A DNA stretch of 64,000 nucleotides from Chrysogorgia sp. JL179-B06. Its lineage: Eukaryota; Cnidaria; Anthozoa; Scleralcyonacea; Chrysogorgiidae. The position numbers and the translations under genes are program-made. The stretch spans positions 124,001-188,000 of the forward strand of contig JAYKKM010000256.1 in NCBI GenBank assembly GCA_035772405.1, in the 5' to 3' direction. Under the pieces are notes generated by a model. It had not been told where the DNA came from. It made no database searches and saw only the letters and a program-made list of their open reading frames with translations. This document shows, piece by piece, positions 11,713-22,999 of the stretch. How positions within the stretch are numbered: position 1 is the stretch's first letter; the number at the start of each line of letters is the position of its first letter.

Positions 11713-12400
11713 TTAAAATATTTCGAACATTGCTTGCCCTTGCTGTTGTTGCATTAGCAACATTTGACTTGATTGTATTTGTTGGCTTTGTTCTTTTTGC
11801 ATTGCTAGCATGGTTGTTAACATTTGGTTTTGCTGATTCATAAAACGTTCATTGTTCTCTTTACTCAATTCCATGCGTTCTCTTTCCAATTTTGTACTTT
11901 CTTCTTTCTCTTTCTCTTTTGAATATTCCAAAGTAGCGTTCCCCCATTTCTAACTTTTCGTTTTGTTCCATGCTGCTCAGTCTCGTTTCTTTTCTTGGTT
12001 TCTGATAAATTTTCCATGGCACGTTTCCTCATTTCTTCAGCTTATCCTTAGCTGCTTTTCTTCTTCCCCAGCCTCTGTAGCAAGTGTTGCAGATGCCTCC
12101 TCATGAGCATTTAACTCTTCTAGGATGGCATCTAGTTCCGTCTGCTCTGGTGAGATCCCACTTGCACTGATTTCTTGTCAGTCCCTTCTTATGAATTGCA
12201 AAAGCAATTTTCTGAATCTGTCCCTCACAGAGCGTTGCTCAACATGGAAACATGGGTGCTCTATTTGTTCCAGTTTCAGCTTTGCAATAACTTCCCACAC
12301 CTTCCCTCTTTCTATAGACTTCTTTTTCGCTTCAAAAAGTCTGGACACTAAATGTCATGCTGCAACGTCCATTTCATAACAAAGCAAGTTCTAAAAAGAC
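11713..12400 (-). pseudogene. Trihelix/Myb-SANT-like protein remnant
   Basis: On the minus strand, pieces in different frames give an N-terminal helical domain (AAWHLVSRLFEAKKKSIERG, then RSVRDRFRKLL), then ASGISPEQTELDAILEEL. A Glu/Lys-rich coiled coil follows, ending in a Gln/Met-rich tail (MQKEQSQQIQ, MLLMQQQQGQ). This order matches a DNA-binding-like family I associate with cnidarians, often expanded and transposon-linked. At least two stops and two frameshifts show it is dead. Its partner transposase, if any, is not next to it. Confidence 0.6.
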
Positions 12401-12649
12401 AACAAACCAACAGTAAATTATTGTGAATTCAGCATATTTACAAATATTAATGATAATAGTAAATACAGCAAAGCCCAGGATATATTTTTAACTGAAAAGT
12501 TTTAATCAAGTCTTTTGCTTTAAAAGTATTTATACTCTAGACAACATCCTTTGATGTAGTTTAACGTACACAAGCATAGCATGCCACCAAGCCCACCATG
12601 GTAACATTTCAAGTCATGGAAAAGACAGAAAAACAAACAGCTAGCTTAA

Positions 12650-13784
12650 AGGTGGGTTACAGTCCCTTCTGCGCATGTGCGGGGTTTGTTTACGTTTTGT
12701 TTATGCTGGAGACTCCACACCGGAAATGGCTGCTATATAAGTGCGTTGTTTTTATCGCAAGCGTGTAGAACTGGAACAATATGGTGATTTAAATCCTTTG
12801 ATTTCGAATTCCAATCTATTTTGCTACGCTGGTAGAGATGTCTCTAAACTGTATTTATTTCACACGCACGACATGGAAGAAATTCAAAGAAGAAAATAAT
12901 TGATTAAATATGAACAACGAAGTGGCGAGACACCAAGACTACGATGCCGTGAAATTCTCAGGGGTACCAAAGAATCAATTTTATATTCTGGTGAGCATTT
13001 TATAAAATACAACAAATCTTTGACCCTTTAAAGGCCTTCCATGTTGTTCAATACATGCATGCTCTGATGTCGATTTTTTAGCCGTGTGTAAACGGTAAAC
13101 TCTAACAACACCGGAGACAATGTCAAGCATATTTGATAAAATGCAAACAAGCGCTCTCTTTCAGTAGTAAAAGTCTCAAGCAAGAAAAAAGAATTTCAGT
13201 ATATATATATATATATGTATATATATATTACTTTATATATGTACCTTATTATAGTGTGGTGTATTTATAGTATATTTAAAGTTATAATCGAAGTCGGTCG
13301 TCGGATTATATGTATTGTCATGTCAGTAAAAAAAACTCGAAAGCCGTGCGAGTTTACTGTATCTTAAAGTACATGGAAGGCCTTTAAGTGGTCAAAGGTT
13401 TGTTGTATTTTATGAAATGCTTATCAAAATGAACTGATTCTTCGATTCGGCGGCGATTCCCCAGAGGTTTTCGAAGCATAGTAGCCGTAGAAATTGACCA
13501 GGATTTTCGCCATGTCTTGTGCGTGTGAAATAAATACAGTTTAGTCCAGGGCTGGTTTAGTCTTTAAGGCATCTCTACCAGTCTAGTATTGTATCTTAAC
13601 TTAGCTGGATCCAATAGCAAAGTAGATTAGTTAGGATTCGATATCAAAGGACTTGAATCCAGCTTGCGATAAAACGTGCTTAATAATATCGCAGCCATTT
13701 CCGGTGTGGAGTCTCCTAACATAAACAAAACAAGCAAAACGTAAACAAACCCCGCACCTGCGCAGAAGGGACTGTAACCCACCT
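12650..13784. mobile_element. Palindromic element flanked by TTAA
   Basis: The ends read AGGTGGGTTACAGTCCCTTC in reverse orientation at both sides, each next to TTAA (12646-12649 and 13785-13788). The arms continue as imperfect inverted repeats for several hundred bases, including matching TGGAGTCTCC and ATCGCAAGC words and a central pair around AAAGGCCTTCCATGT. A (TA)n tract lies near the centre. TTAA duplication with purine-first ends fits Kolobok-like or piggyBac-like transposons; there is no transposase, so it is non-autonomous. Confidence 0.85.
13199..13232. repeat. (TA)n microsatellite
   Basis: A run of TA dinucleotides broken by a single TG lies near the centre of the TTAA palindromic element. 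It would be the loop of a hairpin formed by the arms. Confidence 0.9.
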
Positions 13785-13789
13785 TTAAG

Positions 13790-14292
13790 ATAATTAATGT
13801 TGATAACAGGTTATTTAGATCAATGTAACTTACGGTGATTTAGTTTCAGGTTTTGAATGTACAGGTGATTGCTTGGCAGACATGTTTACTGATCTTGTTG
13901 ATAAAACTATAAAAACCATAAGCATTGAAGTCATTTGAGCAAGGAAAGATCGATACAATAACATTTTAACAAATAGTGTAAACATATAAGTGAAAAAACA
14001 CGAAGAAACTCGCCGTTTAAAGCGTTGAATGTGAACAAGTCCGAAGGTAATCTACGACGACGCGAAAAATTCTAAAGCACGGCATCGGGGACTCATGACG
14101 CGTTTCAACGACGCCCTCACATACTCAGCCCGAGTCGTATATGAGCGCGTCATCAAATCTTAAAGGGGTAGTATCATGAGGAGCGCATGCGCAAGTTTTT
14201 CCTTGGTCGTCATGACGACAATTTATATTTTGACTTCGCCATGATGGATTTCACGGTCAGTGGGACATAACTGAATATTTATGATAAATTGT
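13790..14292. other. Non-coding, with a TTAA-AGGGG terminus-like site
   Basis: No coding is seen. At 14160 the sequence reads TTAAAGGGGTAGTATCATGA. This resembles the TTAA-AGGGG end of the 49-56 kb element and precedes a ballast-domain fragment at 15.4 kb. It may be the left end of a decayed related element; no matching right end was found. Confidence 0.35.
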
Positions 14293-14422
14293 AAATGCAA
14301 GAGTATGTGCAGCACTCGGGGTAAGGAGAACAACACAAGAGAATGTCCGCAAAGGAAGAAATGAAGACTGTTCAACGCAATGTAAATGTGGAACTACAAA
14401 AAAGCCTTGCAAGAACAAACAA
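14293..14422 (+). pseudogene. Cys-rich protein fragment
   Basis: Two frames joined by a one-base shift give a Cys-rich stretch: KCKSMCSTRGKENNTREC, then EDCSTQCKCGTTKKPCKNK. A possible splice donor (GTATAC) follows. The spacing suggests a zinc-binding domain like the Cys-rich tails of some transposon-encoded proteins. No specific family is claimed. The long minus-strand ORF over the same bases looks like a shadow. Confidence 0.35.
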
Positions 14423-15065
14423 GTATACTCATGCTGAATTTTTGCGTATTTTATCAGTAACAGTTTCAGGATTATGGCTTGTAGTACCAATTTTATGATA
14501 CTCGTATCGTTTTTACAAGGAGTACAACTACAAGATAATCCCAATTCGGCAGCGTCACAAAGACAAAATAAAAAATTGAAACCAGCCAACGGATTTCGTC
14601 TCCCACGTACATAATTTGACACCGAAGAAAATCAAAGAATCAAAGAGAACAATGATGTTAAGGTATAGCTTATATTTATAATTATATTGCTTGAGAGACG
14701 ACCGGGCGTTATTGAATTAGGTTGCAGATATGAACAAATTAAAAACATGGAATACAGACATGTTTTTATTTACAATATATACCATGTAATAAAAAGACAC
14801 TGCATCTATTGCACACAGGCAGGCTACCATGGGACAATGTTGTTTACCAAAGCTATTAATAAACCAAAAACAAACGGTCTTCCAACTATGTATTTTCTAA
14901 ATACGAATAAGTTTCCTACTGTAGTTGTAACTGTCAAAAGTATATTTATACCAACGCTATACTATACATAGAATACAACTTTTGTGGTTACATCATTGTG
15001 TATCTACAAAATCTGTATTCTATTGATCAAACACCACCAAACATACCATACTGTACAGTTAGAAG

Positions 15066-15283
15066 ATGTAATATTATACTAGCTTGGATGTAAATTGTTG
15101 TAATGTTGTTCTTCAAGCTATTTTACTTAGAAACATAATCGATTGATTGATCAAACACCACCAAACATAATATTATACTAGCTTGGATGTAAATTGTTGT
15201 AATGTTGTTCTTCAAGCTATTTTACTTAGAAACATTTCTGAGTTCCCCAGTAAAATTGCTCGAAGAACAGCATTACAACATTA
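15066..15283. repeat. Direct duplication with an inverted third copy
   Basis: About 71 bp at 15066-15136 recur at 15163-15233 almost unchanged, together with an upstream ATTGATCAAACACCACC word. A 33-base part recurs inverted at 15249-15283 (GAAGAACAGCATTACAAC). There is no coding. It looks like local duplication of a foldback unit. Confidence 0.75.
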
Positions 15284-15371
15284 TACAGTATTATCCATAG
15301 TTTTGTTAGAAATTACCGAATTATAATATTAATATCTTATGTATTCTTCTTTGCTTGGTATTTTGTTTCAG

Positions 15372-15666
15372 AATTTCATAGCCACATTAGATGAAGCAAT
15401 GGTTCGAAAATTGGCTATTAGAGGACTGAGGAGAGGAGTAGGTAGCATGGACTACATCGATTCTCTACTTATCATTGGAGGATGATCTCGACGAGGAAGA
15501 TGGTACAAATGCATTTGAGGATGATGAAGCGACCGCTGATCTGCAACCACAGCCTGACCCATCAGCAAGTGTTCCTGTTGTTGATTGGTGTGTTTGTGGT
15601 TTTTGTAGCCCAATGCCTCAAGCAATTGAAAATAAGGAGAGCTGCGCTCGATTAATCGACTTTTTT
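15372..15666 (+). pseudogene. P2X7 'ballast'-domain fragment
   Basis: A splice-acceptor-like TTTGTTTCAG precedes an open stretch (IATLDEAMVRKLAIRGLRRG). A frame change leads into an acidic linker, then VVDWCVCGFCSPMPQAIENK, the start of the Cys-rich zinc-binding domain known from the cytoplasmic tail of P2X7 receptors and from many invertebrate genes. It ends at a stop before the rest of the domain. A longer relative lies at 52.2-52.6 kb. In vertebrates the domain anchors the receptor tail; its role in free-standing invertebrate proteins is unknown. Confidence 0.6.
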
Positions 15667-16112
15667 TAGACAATCGATTATGTTTAACGATAATCGGATC
15701 ATCGAAAACAACAGCACACAGCATGATACCGGAATGATGCAATTGTCGCTGTGACATTCACCGCATTAAAGTATGTCAAACATGACTTGTTTTGATTCTT
15801 TGTCTCTAAGGAAGTTGACCTCTCTGTTAGTACTCGTGCTCTCATTGGCTGTCAATTAGAGATGGGCCAATCAGGATGAATTATTACTTGCATAGCAATA
15901 GACAATAGCGGGTGAAGTTCACGGGTCAAGTCTCAGTCAAAGTCATGCAAACTTAGCTTGAAACTAAACTGAAAACGCTATGATAAGTTTTAAAATTTAA
16001 TAACTTAGAAAGGCACTCAACTTGCGCTTTGTAACATAGCATTCTGTTTGTAACATAGCATTCACATGCGGTCTGTCCTTCATAAGTCAGAGTGGGAACA
16101 TTTCGTTGACAA

Positions 16113-16513
16113 GAACGAAAAACAACAGCGAAATGCGCTGTGTGCGATGCAATAATTCGATATCATGGCAACACAACAAATCTTCGCGAACATCTTAATA
16201 GACGCCACTCTACAGTTTACCAACCACGCGCATCAACAAGTACTGGCAGTCCGTCAGTTTCAAGCTTTTTCCAAAAGAAAATTGACCTGTCTGGAGCCAA
16301 AGCAAAAGCCATCACAGAGCCTATTGTAAACGTCTGTGTTAAAGATCTGCATCCATTTAGCATTGTCAAAGATGCTGGGTTCCGTGACCTCATTAAACAC
16401 ACGCGTGTTTAATGGCCAACCTACCAAATCCCCAAAAGAGAAACAATCCGTGAACTGATCATGCTTCGTCACACTAACGGCATAAAAACCCTGAAGAGTG
16501 AACTGGAGAGGTA
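16113..16513 (+). pseudogene. BED zinc finger / hAT transposase N-terminal fragment
   Basis: The frame reads KCAVCDAIIRYHGNTTNLRE then HLNRRH, a BED finger with CxxC and H-x5-H. A linker with FFQKKIDLSG follows, then LHPFSIVKDAGFRDLIKHT and, past a single TAA at 16410, YQIPKRETIRELIM. This is the usual N-terminal order of ZBED/hAT transposases. A GGTAAAC donor-like site follows at 16512. The DDE core and dimerisation domain are absent. CGATTA/TAATCG words just upstream (15640-15710) may be subterminal repeats. Confidence 0.75.
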
Positions 16514-17307
16514 AACATCGACTCCGACGTCTCGACTAGTATAACGCAGGACAGTTACAGTACTGCTCAGAAATAACCTAACACTGCGTTAGGAACTCGT
16601 TCCAAACGCGTTCGGAACGCCATTGTGGCTTCGATTGAAACGTTCGTCGGAAATTTTGATTTAGCTTCGTTAATCTCCGACTTTAGCCAATTGTCAAAAC
16701 TAAAATCGTTGTTGGAGTGCTTGCGGTATATGGTTTATTAAACGAGATTAAAGGAAAAGCACTTAAAATTTCCGTCCTTTGAATGGGGGTGATTTCCCCC
16801 AAGTTTATAATGAAGGCTTTTATTTCAACGCTATTAAAAATCATATCGTTAAGACTACCGCGGAAAGTCTTCGCCGTTGTCACGTTCAATCGCTGACGAT
16901 TGATGCATGAATATTTGCAAAGTGCTACGTCCTAAGTTTATCTATAAATATATTTATACTAGTCTAGAAAAATACTGAAATAACTGTATGTCGTTTATAT
17001 ATGATTTGGTCGCTCACTTGTTGCTTTGATCCTCGCTGCCTCAAGTTAGCTTTCGCTTCGCATCATGGCATGTTGTGAAGCCATGTGTTCCGTAAAGAAT
17101 ATATATCAGACGTCAAAACAATGGTTACAAATTCAAGTCTGTGGTGTCTTGGGTTTGCTTGAAGAACGAAGATCTCTTGAGTATCGGGACACTCTTAATC
17201 GAAGAATGAAGCCGCTCGAAGTTCAATGAATTCGATGAGCAAAGATGAATTTCGAGGCGCATGTTGTCAAATTACATGGTAAGAAAGCTTATTCGGTTCG
17301 CCGTCAA
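16514..17307. other. Non-coding stretch
   Basis: No supported gene is seen. Short ORFs on both strands have no recognisable domain. A cluster of TTCGAA-like and CTTCG words occurs but no clear repeat boundaries. Confidence 0.5.
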
Positions 17308-17310
17308 GCT

Positions 17311-17495
17311 CTTACTTCATGTACTGGACACACAAATTTAGCACTGTGTAGAACTGCCTCGTTCTTTAAAAAATATCGTTTATTTTTGTACTGGAATTGT
17401 CCAAATCATGAATTAAACCTGAGGTGGCAGTTCTATACAGTGCTAACTGACATTTTACTCATGCAAATTTCTGTGTCCGGTACAGGAAGTAATTA
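17311..17495. mobile_element. Short palindromic MITE, TTACTTC family, copy 2
   Basis: The ends TTACTTCATGTACTGGACAC and, reversed, TTACTTCCTGTACCGGACAC are terminal inverted repeats. The next inner segments (AGCACTGTGTAGAACTGCC and its reverse complement) are also paired, so the whole element is nearly palindromic. It shares its terminus with 10067-10262. A short ORF across it is an accident of the repeat. Confidence 0.75.
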
Positions 17496-17832
17496 AGCCG
17501 CCGTTTATATTTGTTACCATCTCACAATGCTCGCAAGTTGCAAGTCGTTTGACCGCAAGTACACGGGAGTAACGAGTCAGAACAAGTACTTGTTAGCACT
17601 CGCGAGTACTGGTGCGTAACAAGTACTCGCGAGTGGAGGTTACCTTACTCACAAGTGGTACTGTATAAACTTATGTATCCACAATTGATATTACTTTTAT
17701 GTACTGTCATAATGCGGTAAAAGTCAGACAAAAAATAGTTCGGACAAAATATATTCCGGTAAGGTAATGTATCCTGAAATGCGGCTCTGAAATTAATGTC
17801 TCTAATGTACTGTACATATTTTACAACCACAG

Positions 17833-19815
17833 GGCTCCTGGTCAAAAGTTATCACGAATCGGTTTAAGAACCTGAGGAGAAAAAAGACACCACATGCAAT
17901 ACTAAGTGTGAAGAAACCAAATGTTGAACAGCCATCTGCTCCGAAAAAAAGAAAGCTGTGTGATGATGACACAGAAGGAGATATACCCCAGTATGCAGAA
18001 GGAGAAACAAAAGTGTTGAAAAAGGAAATGGCAAAAACCAGCAACAAAAATCAAACTCTCATTAAATAGTTAATGGGTCTTACCTACCCATATAGACGCC
18101 AAAATCTATTGCTTCAGCCAAAGGGCGTCAATGATATTGTGGCAGAGTTTCCAGCACTCCAGTTGGTGTCAGAGGTGAGACTATTATTTTATGCATTATA
18201 GACGGACATTAATTTTATCTGGACTTATTTCATGATTGAGTCAGTTTTCTTTGATGTATGGCAGGCTTTACCATATATAGCATAAAGTCTTATGAATACT
18301 AATTTATAAGAAATGAAGAAAAAACTAAGAAAATCTTTGTCCAGGTGAAGAAAAAAGACAAAAATTTTGGAAAACCTCCTCAATCATAAAAATAAGTCAT
18401 AAATCCCTTGAACGTTGGAATGTACGCGATATTACTCGGACATTACGCATCCTTGGGCTTTATATAGATATAGCATATGTCCCTTGTTCTCAGGATTTAT
18501 CTATTACTTATTGATTATAGCTGATAAACTAGTCTATTCATCCCTTTGCAAGCTAAAAGGTAGTTTTATTTTCATTGACAGATCAAGGCAGAATTTGACA
18601 GAATTTTGTCTGAAAGAAAGGTAGTGTGACACATGGTGGAAAAGTACAAGGCAATACAACCAAAAATTCTCGATGTGGCAGCCAAAAGTCCAAACAAGAA
18701 CACAAAACGCATCATTTCTGACATGGGGAGTATGGTATCAGAAGAACCAGAGAAAAAATCAGGTATAGTAATTACTTGCCATTTAAGGCCTGCTGGTTAT
18801 TAAGATGGGTGATGCTTATTTTCAGGTTTATGCAAGAATGTTGCCTTAATTTGCCAATTCTAATTGACATGAAATAACTTCTTGACAGATATTGAGAGTA
18901 CTGCATCAGTGCTAGCACTGCAGTGTATTTTAAAGGAAAAGGCAGCTGGAGAGAATCTGTTCTTCATGATTTGTCCAGTAAGTGTTAAGATGATCTCAGA
19001 TAGATCTAACTTGCGTTGTTTCTTTTTCTGGTTTTGTAATGTCAGTTATACTTGACAACCAAAGATCGTAATGTTATAATATACCTATTTTAGTCAGAAA
19101 TGCAGCAATAACAATGACAATGTGGTAGGCCAACATGAGCAACATCTCAGTTCTCTTTATGATCAGGGCAAAGCCAAGCATAGCAACTGGTCATGTTATG
19201 CAGATTTTGATATCTGGCAAATAATATCCACCAATGCAATGAAACATAGTGGTCTTACTAGCTAAGTAAGACTAAAGATTTCCAACAACATATACATTGC
19301 TTGATGTAGATTATTTTAAATTTGCATAGTATGACCGTTGCAGTGGTTAGCTTTGTACCTGGATATTTGTATATTATTTTCCTGTGTAATTTTTTGAGCA
19401 AATTCATTTTCAACATAGGGTAAACAGCTCAATTGTAATTATAATTAGGTGTAATAGGTGACATTGAGTTGGTTATTAATAACTTATGTTATTATCTTTT
19501 CAGGAAGATCAATCAATAGATGAAGCTGTTGCAAAAACAACTTACCCAAGGTTGATAGGGTGTGGTGACCTGTCGCAATTAGATCCTTTTGTTATTGCGG
19601 CAGAGGGACAAGTCTTCACAAAGTTGTCCGGTGTTACAATTGGAGTGCCATTTGCAATGGCACTTCTATTAAGCACATTTTATGTTTTTAACATAGAATA
19701 TACCAGAGGTGTATCAAATGTTTATGCCTTTTTAGAGGCAATCATGCTTAACTGTGCCGAACAAGCAAAGAAAATAATTTCTGTTCAGAAATTTCTCAAG
19801 GAACTAGATATGTAA
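17833..19815 (+). pseudogene. SAMD3-like gene, C-terminal exons, copy 1
   Basis: Four exons with acceptor/donor signals can be placed: 17833-18174, 18582-18762, 18889-18977 and 19504-19815. They read in order: a Lys/Arg-rich start (WSKVITNRFKNLRRKK) with a LTYPYRRQNLLLQPKG motif, IKAEFDRIL, IESTASVLALQCILKEKA, then YPRLIGCGDLSQLDPFVIAA to a final stop. This order matches the C-terminal half of uncharacterised SAMD3-like proteins common in fish and cnidarians. Two in-frame stops (TAG after QTLIK in exon 1, TGA after ERKVV in exon 2) make it a probable pseudogene; otherwise the exons are well kept. The 5' SAM-domain exons are not seen. Confidence 0.75.
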
Positions 19816-20013
19816 ATCTAATAGATGTTTGTATTAATTATAAGAGACTTTAAATATTTTTTATTTTATATTATTTGATCATTATAATTTTTCTAGAGAT
19901 TATGTTTCCTGCATTTTTTATTGTTGATGTAAAAACATTTGTTATTTATGTTTGAGTGTTTGCATGGGAGGAGTTTATAAGCTTTACACCAGTAATAGTA
20001 ACTATACATCTAT

Positions 20014-20416
20014 CAAGTTAAAATAATACCTTACTGTATTTGGCATAACATTAACTCTATTTTAAAATTTGTTTTAATCAGCAAAATGTAGTAAGTAAAA
20101 TGGATCCAATAACATAATTTTTAGAGTTCAGCAACTATGGTGTAAAACTTAACCAATATAAAAAAATAAAGCCCAGTTTAGAATCTTTATATGAAGAGTC
20201 AAACAAAATGTCTTGATTTTGTTTGTTTGAATGGCTCTTCGCGTATAAAGATTCTAACCTGGGCTTTAATTTTTATATTATGTTTAAGTTTTACACCATA
20301 GTTGCTAAACTCTAAAAATCATGTTCTTGGATCCATTTTAGTTACTCCATTTTGGAGGTTAAAACAAATTTTAGAATAGAGCTAATGTGATGCAAATAAG
20401 GTATTATTTTAACTTG
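20014..20416. repeat. 400-bp foldback between the SAMD3-like copies
   Basis: Two arms of about 200 bp are imperfect reverse complements centred near 20215. Matching words include ATGGATCCA, TTTAGAGTT, AACTATGGTGTAAAAC and AAGCCCAG. There is no coding. A transcript across it would form a long hairpin. Confidence 0.85.
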
Positions 20417-20570
20417 TTAGATGGTGTTAATTTGACTCCATGTAGTGTAGTGTTAATGTAACTCCATATAAAGTGTTATTTTAACTCGCAAGGTGGTGTT
20501 ATACTGACTCCATCAACGATGGTGTTAGAATAGCACCGAAAAAGGTGTCATTCTGTACCTTTTCTATTAA
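20417..20570. repeat. GTGTTA/TAACTC array, first block
   Basis: Short units of about 15-25 bp repeat the pattern GGTGTTA-TTTTAACTCCAT with changes, directly after the foldback. A richer block of the same kind lies at 21700-22012. Confidence 0.75.
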
Positions 20571-20734
20571 CACCTTGAAAATAACAGTGTGGCTTTGCTC
20601 TAACTTGATTGGACTGACGTATTGTCTAGTGATCAAGTTTGTGTATTTTTATTTTAATGATATAAAAATGACCCTCGAATTTTGTTTCTCGACTTATGTT
20701 TTACTAATTATAGTTATCCTTTACTTTTTTCCAG

Positions 20735-21484
20735 AAATTGAGAGCACTGTTATGGCATTGGTTCTCCAATCCTGTTTGAAAGAGAAAGCCATTTCAAAAA
20801 ATCTCTTTTCATGATTTGCACAGTAAGTATATTTTAATAGAACATTTGACACACTTCATGCAGAGGGGAAGTGTTGGGCATAGATGAGTTAACTATATAC
20901 TATATATTTCTATGCCTCTTGTTAAATCATTACTTAACCCTTTCGATAATTACGTCATACAGTAAACACTTTTGGCCTGGAAGGCTGATTCTTGATCCGA
21001 TTGCCTTATGTCTTTATTAATGAGAGCAAAGCTTCTGGGTAAAAAAATATTTATGACATAATTATTTAAAGATGCAACAATGTGACTTAGGCTCAGTGTT
21101 AAGGGGTGAGGTTAAGGGCCTAAGGTTAATCGATGTCGCTAAAATCAAAATGAATATTTTCAGGATGATGATTCCATTGACGAAGAAGTAGCGAAATCCA
21201 CCTATCCACGGATTATAGTTTCTGGAGACCTGGCAAGCTTGGATCCTTTTTTCATCGCTGCTGAGGGACAAATCTATTTAAACTTCTCAGGCAAAAACAT
21301 TCCAGTGGCTATTGTAGTGACCATGCTTATCGCCACTTTTTATGTGCTAAATATGGAGTACAGGCCAGGAGTTTAGAATATCTACGCCTTCCTGGAAGCT
21401 GTTTTGGTGGGCAAGTGCGCTGATGCGAAGAAAATAATTTCTGTTCAGAAATTTGTCAATGAGCTGGGACTCCAATGCAAATAG
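20735..21484 (+). pseudogene. SAMD3-like gene, last two exons, copy 2
   Basis: Exons at 20735-20822 and 21164-21484 repeat the last two exons of the copy at 17.8-19.8 kb (EIESTVMALVLQSCLKEKA; YPRIIVSGDLASLDPFFIAA; KKIISVQKFVNEL). Acceptors and donors are at the same places. A one-base deletion near 20808 shifts the frame before the exon end, and a TAG at 21374 interrupts the last exon. It is a tandem duplicate that decayed further. Upstream exons were not found. Confidence 0.8.
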
Positions 21485-21699
21485 TATATATACTACATTT
21501 ACATTAAACTTCATTTAATGCATGCATAATGGTTTAGTTGAAAGTTTTGTGAAAGGATATTTCAAGTAGAATATTAAATATTAACAATTGTGATAAACTT
21601 AATCATGAACAGCTGAGGAAAATGAACCCAAAAACTTTTAACTTAATTTAATAATAATCATGAAACTATTTTCTTGTTTGTGTGTAATATTATGGGGCC

Positions 21700-22012
21700 A
21701 ATCACTTTAGTGCAGTGTAAACTAATAACAAAATTAAGTGTTACTTTCACCATGGTTAACAGTTAAACTTTAACTGGTGTGAGTTTAGCACCAGAAAGGG
21801 TGTTACTTTACCATAAAAGTGTTAAATTAACTCTAAAAACCAGTGCTAATGTCACACTAGAAAAGGTGTTGTTTTAGCACCGTAATTAGTGTTGAATCAA
21901 CACCATCAATGGCGGTGTTAAAATAGCACCCAAAAAAGGTGTAATTTTTTACCTAATTTTTTAGCACCACTTTTTGGTGTTAAATTGACACCCCAAAATT
22001 AACAGTGTAGAA
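21700..22012. repeat. GGTGTTA...TAACACC array, second block
   Basis: At least ten short units share GGTGTTAAATTGACACC-like palindromic cores with TTAA or TGA centres, in both orientations, ending near ATTAACAGTGTAG. Unit spacing is irregular. Similar interspersed arrays occur in other animal genomes (recollection). Confidence 0.8.
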
Positions 22013-22019
22013 GGCAGGA

Positions 22020-22735
22020 AGTGAACCTTAATGAAATACGCAAAAAGAAATTACATGGTCATGAACATTTCATGAGAACCACTTCGGATGAAGAGTATGC
22101 AACAATGTCATTCCAGGATGTTGAAAGCCAATTAAAAAATTCAATGAAGAGGAAAGTCTTAACAAAATGAAAAAACGGCTGATGGATATGGAACGCACTC
22201 GATATTTAAAAGTATGGCATGATTTGTCAACAGTGGCGAACCACAGCCACCTTGTTTTCATGATCTCATGCCTTTACGATGCTGCTGTTTTCTACATTGA
22301 CAGGAAAAAGGGTGAACATTCAGCGTGAAGTCATCTACAGAGCTCTATATTATTATCAGATCTTCATCCTCAGATTTAGAACAGTTGGTCTGCATTGAAA
22401 CCAGAAAGGAATGTCAAACAAAGTAACCACCACTTCAGGAAACTGATGTCTGATGTAATGCGCTTCTTTCATGGTGACAGTCCTGCCAGGCAATTTAAAT
22501 GTGGTCGGCAAAAAGGAGGAAACTACTACTGTTCTGTCTGCAGTGCCTTTGCCAAACGTGTCTGAGTTGGACTACTCTTTTCGTTGCACATATATGTCTC
22601 TAGCAGAAAGACAGAAGTTAGTCTTAAAAGGGCCTTCTGGCTGCAACAATTACATTACTAACTCAAACAAGACATTGCAAAACCTCAGCAAAGCAAGTTT
22701 GACAAAAAGCACCAGTAAATCAAAAGTAAGATAAT
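22020..22735 (+). pseudogene. Fragment of an uncharacterised cnidarian transposon-like protein
   Basis: Two shifted frames give MERTRYLKVWHDLSTVANHS, then HLVFMISCLYDAAVFYIDR, and further on FFHGDSPARQFKCGRQKGG, a YYCSVCSAFA Cys pair and MSLAERQKLVLKG. I recognise this set (WHDxS..., FFHGDxPA..., CxxC) as recurring in coral hypothetical proteins; I know of no assigned function. The block is interrupted by stops and frameshifts. Downstream pieces to about 23080 (AKCKAQMFSVVQYQMTKLEG) could be more of it but are not convincing. Confidence 0.5.
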
Positions 22736-22999
22736 TAAGGTATTTTGATGTACTATTATAGGTGTACGATTATAGGTGTCGGTGGAACAAACAAGATTGT
22801 GGAATACAGGGGCAGACTGGAATAAGAAAAGTTACTAAGAAATTACACTGTAGGTGCACATGACATGGCTAAATGTAAAGCCCAAATGTTTTCAGTTGTG
22901 CAGTATCAAATGACAAAACTAGAGGGTGCACCAGAAAATTTCTTGGTATCCCAGTGGGCCCCAAGTGGAATACTGTATGTTTGTAGATTATTTAGTAGA

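Noticed and set aside
14257..14622. 121-codon minus-strand ORF with Cys and Leu
   Set aside because: The opposite strand has a better Cys-rich zinc-binding pattern; the minus frame looks like its shadow.
17833..18762. Alternative genetic code (TAG/TGA read through) for the SAMD3-like exons
   Set aside because: Other intact exons in the window use TGA, TAA or TAG as stops, and other pseudogenes carry random stops; simple decay is enough.
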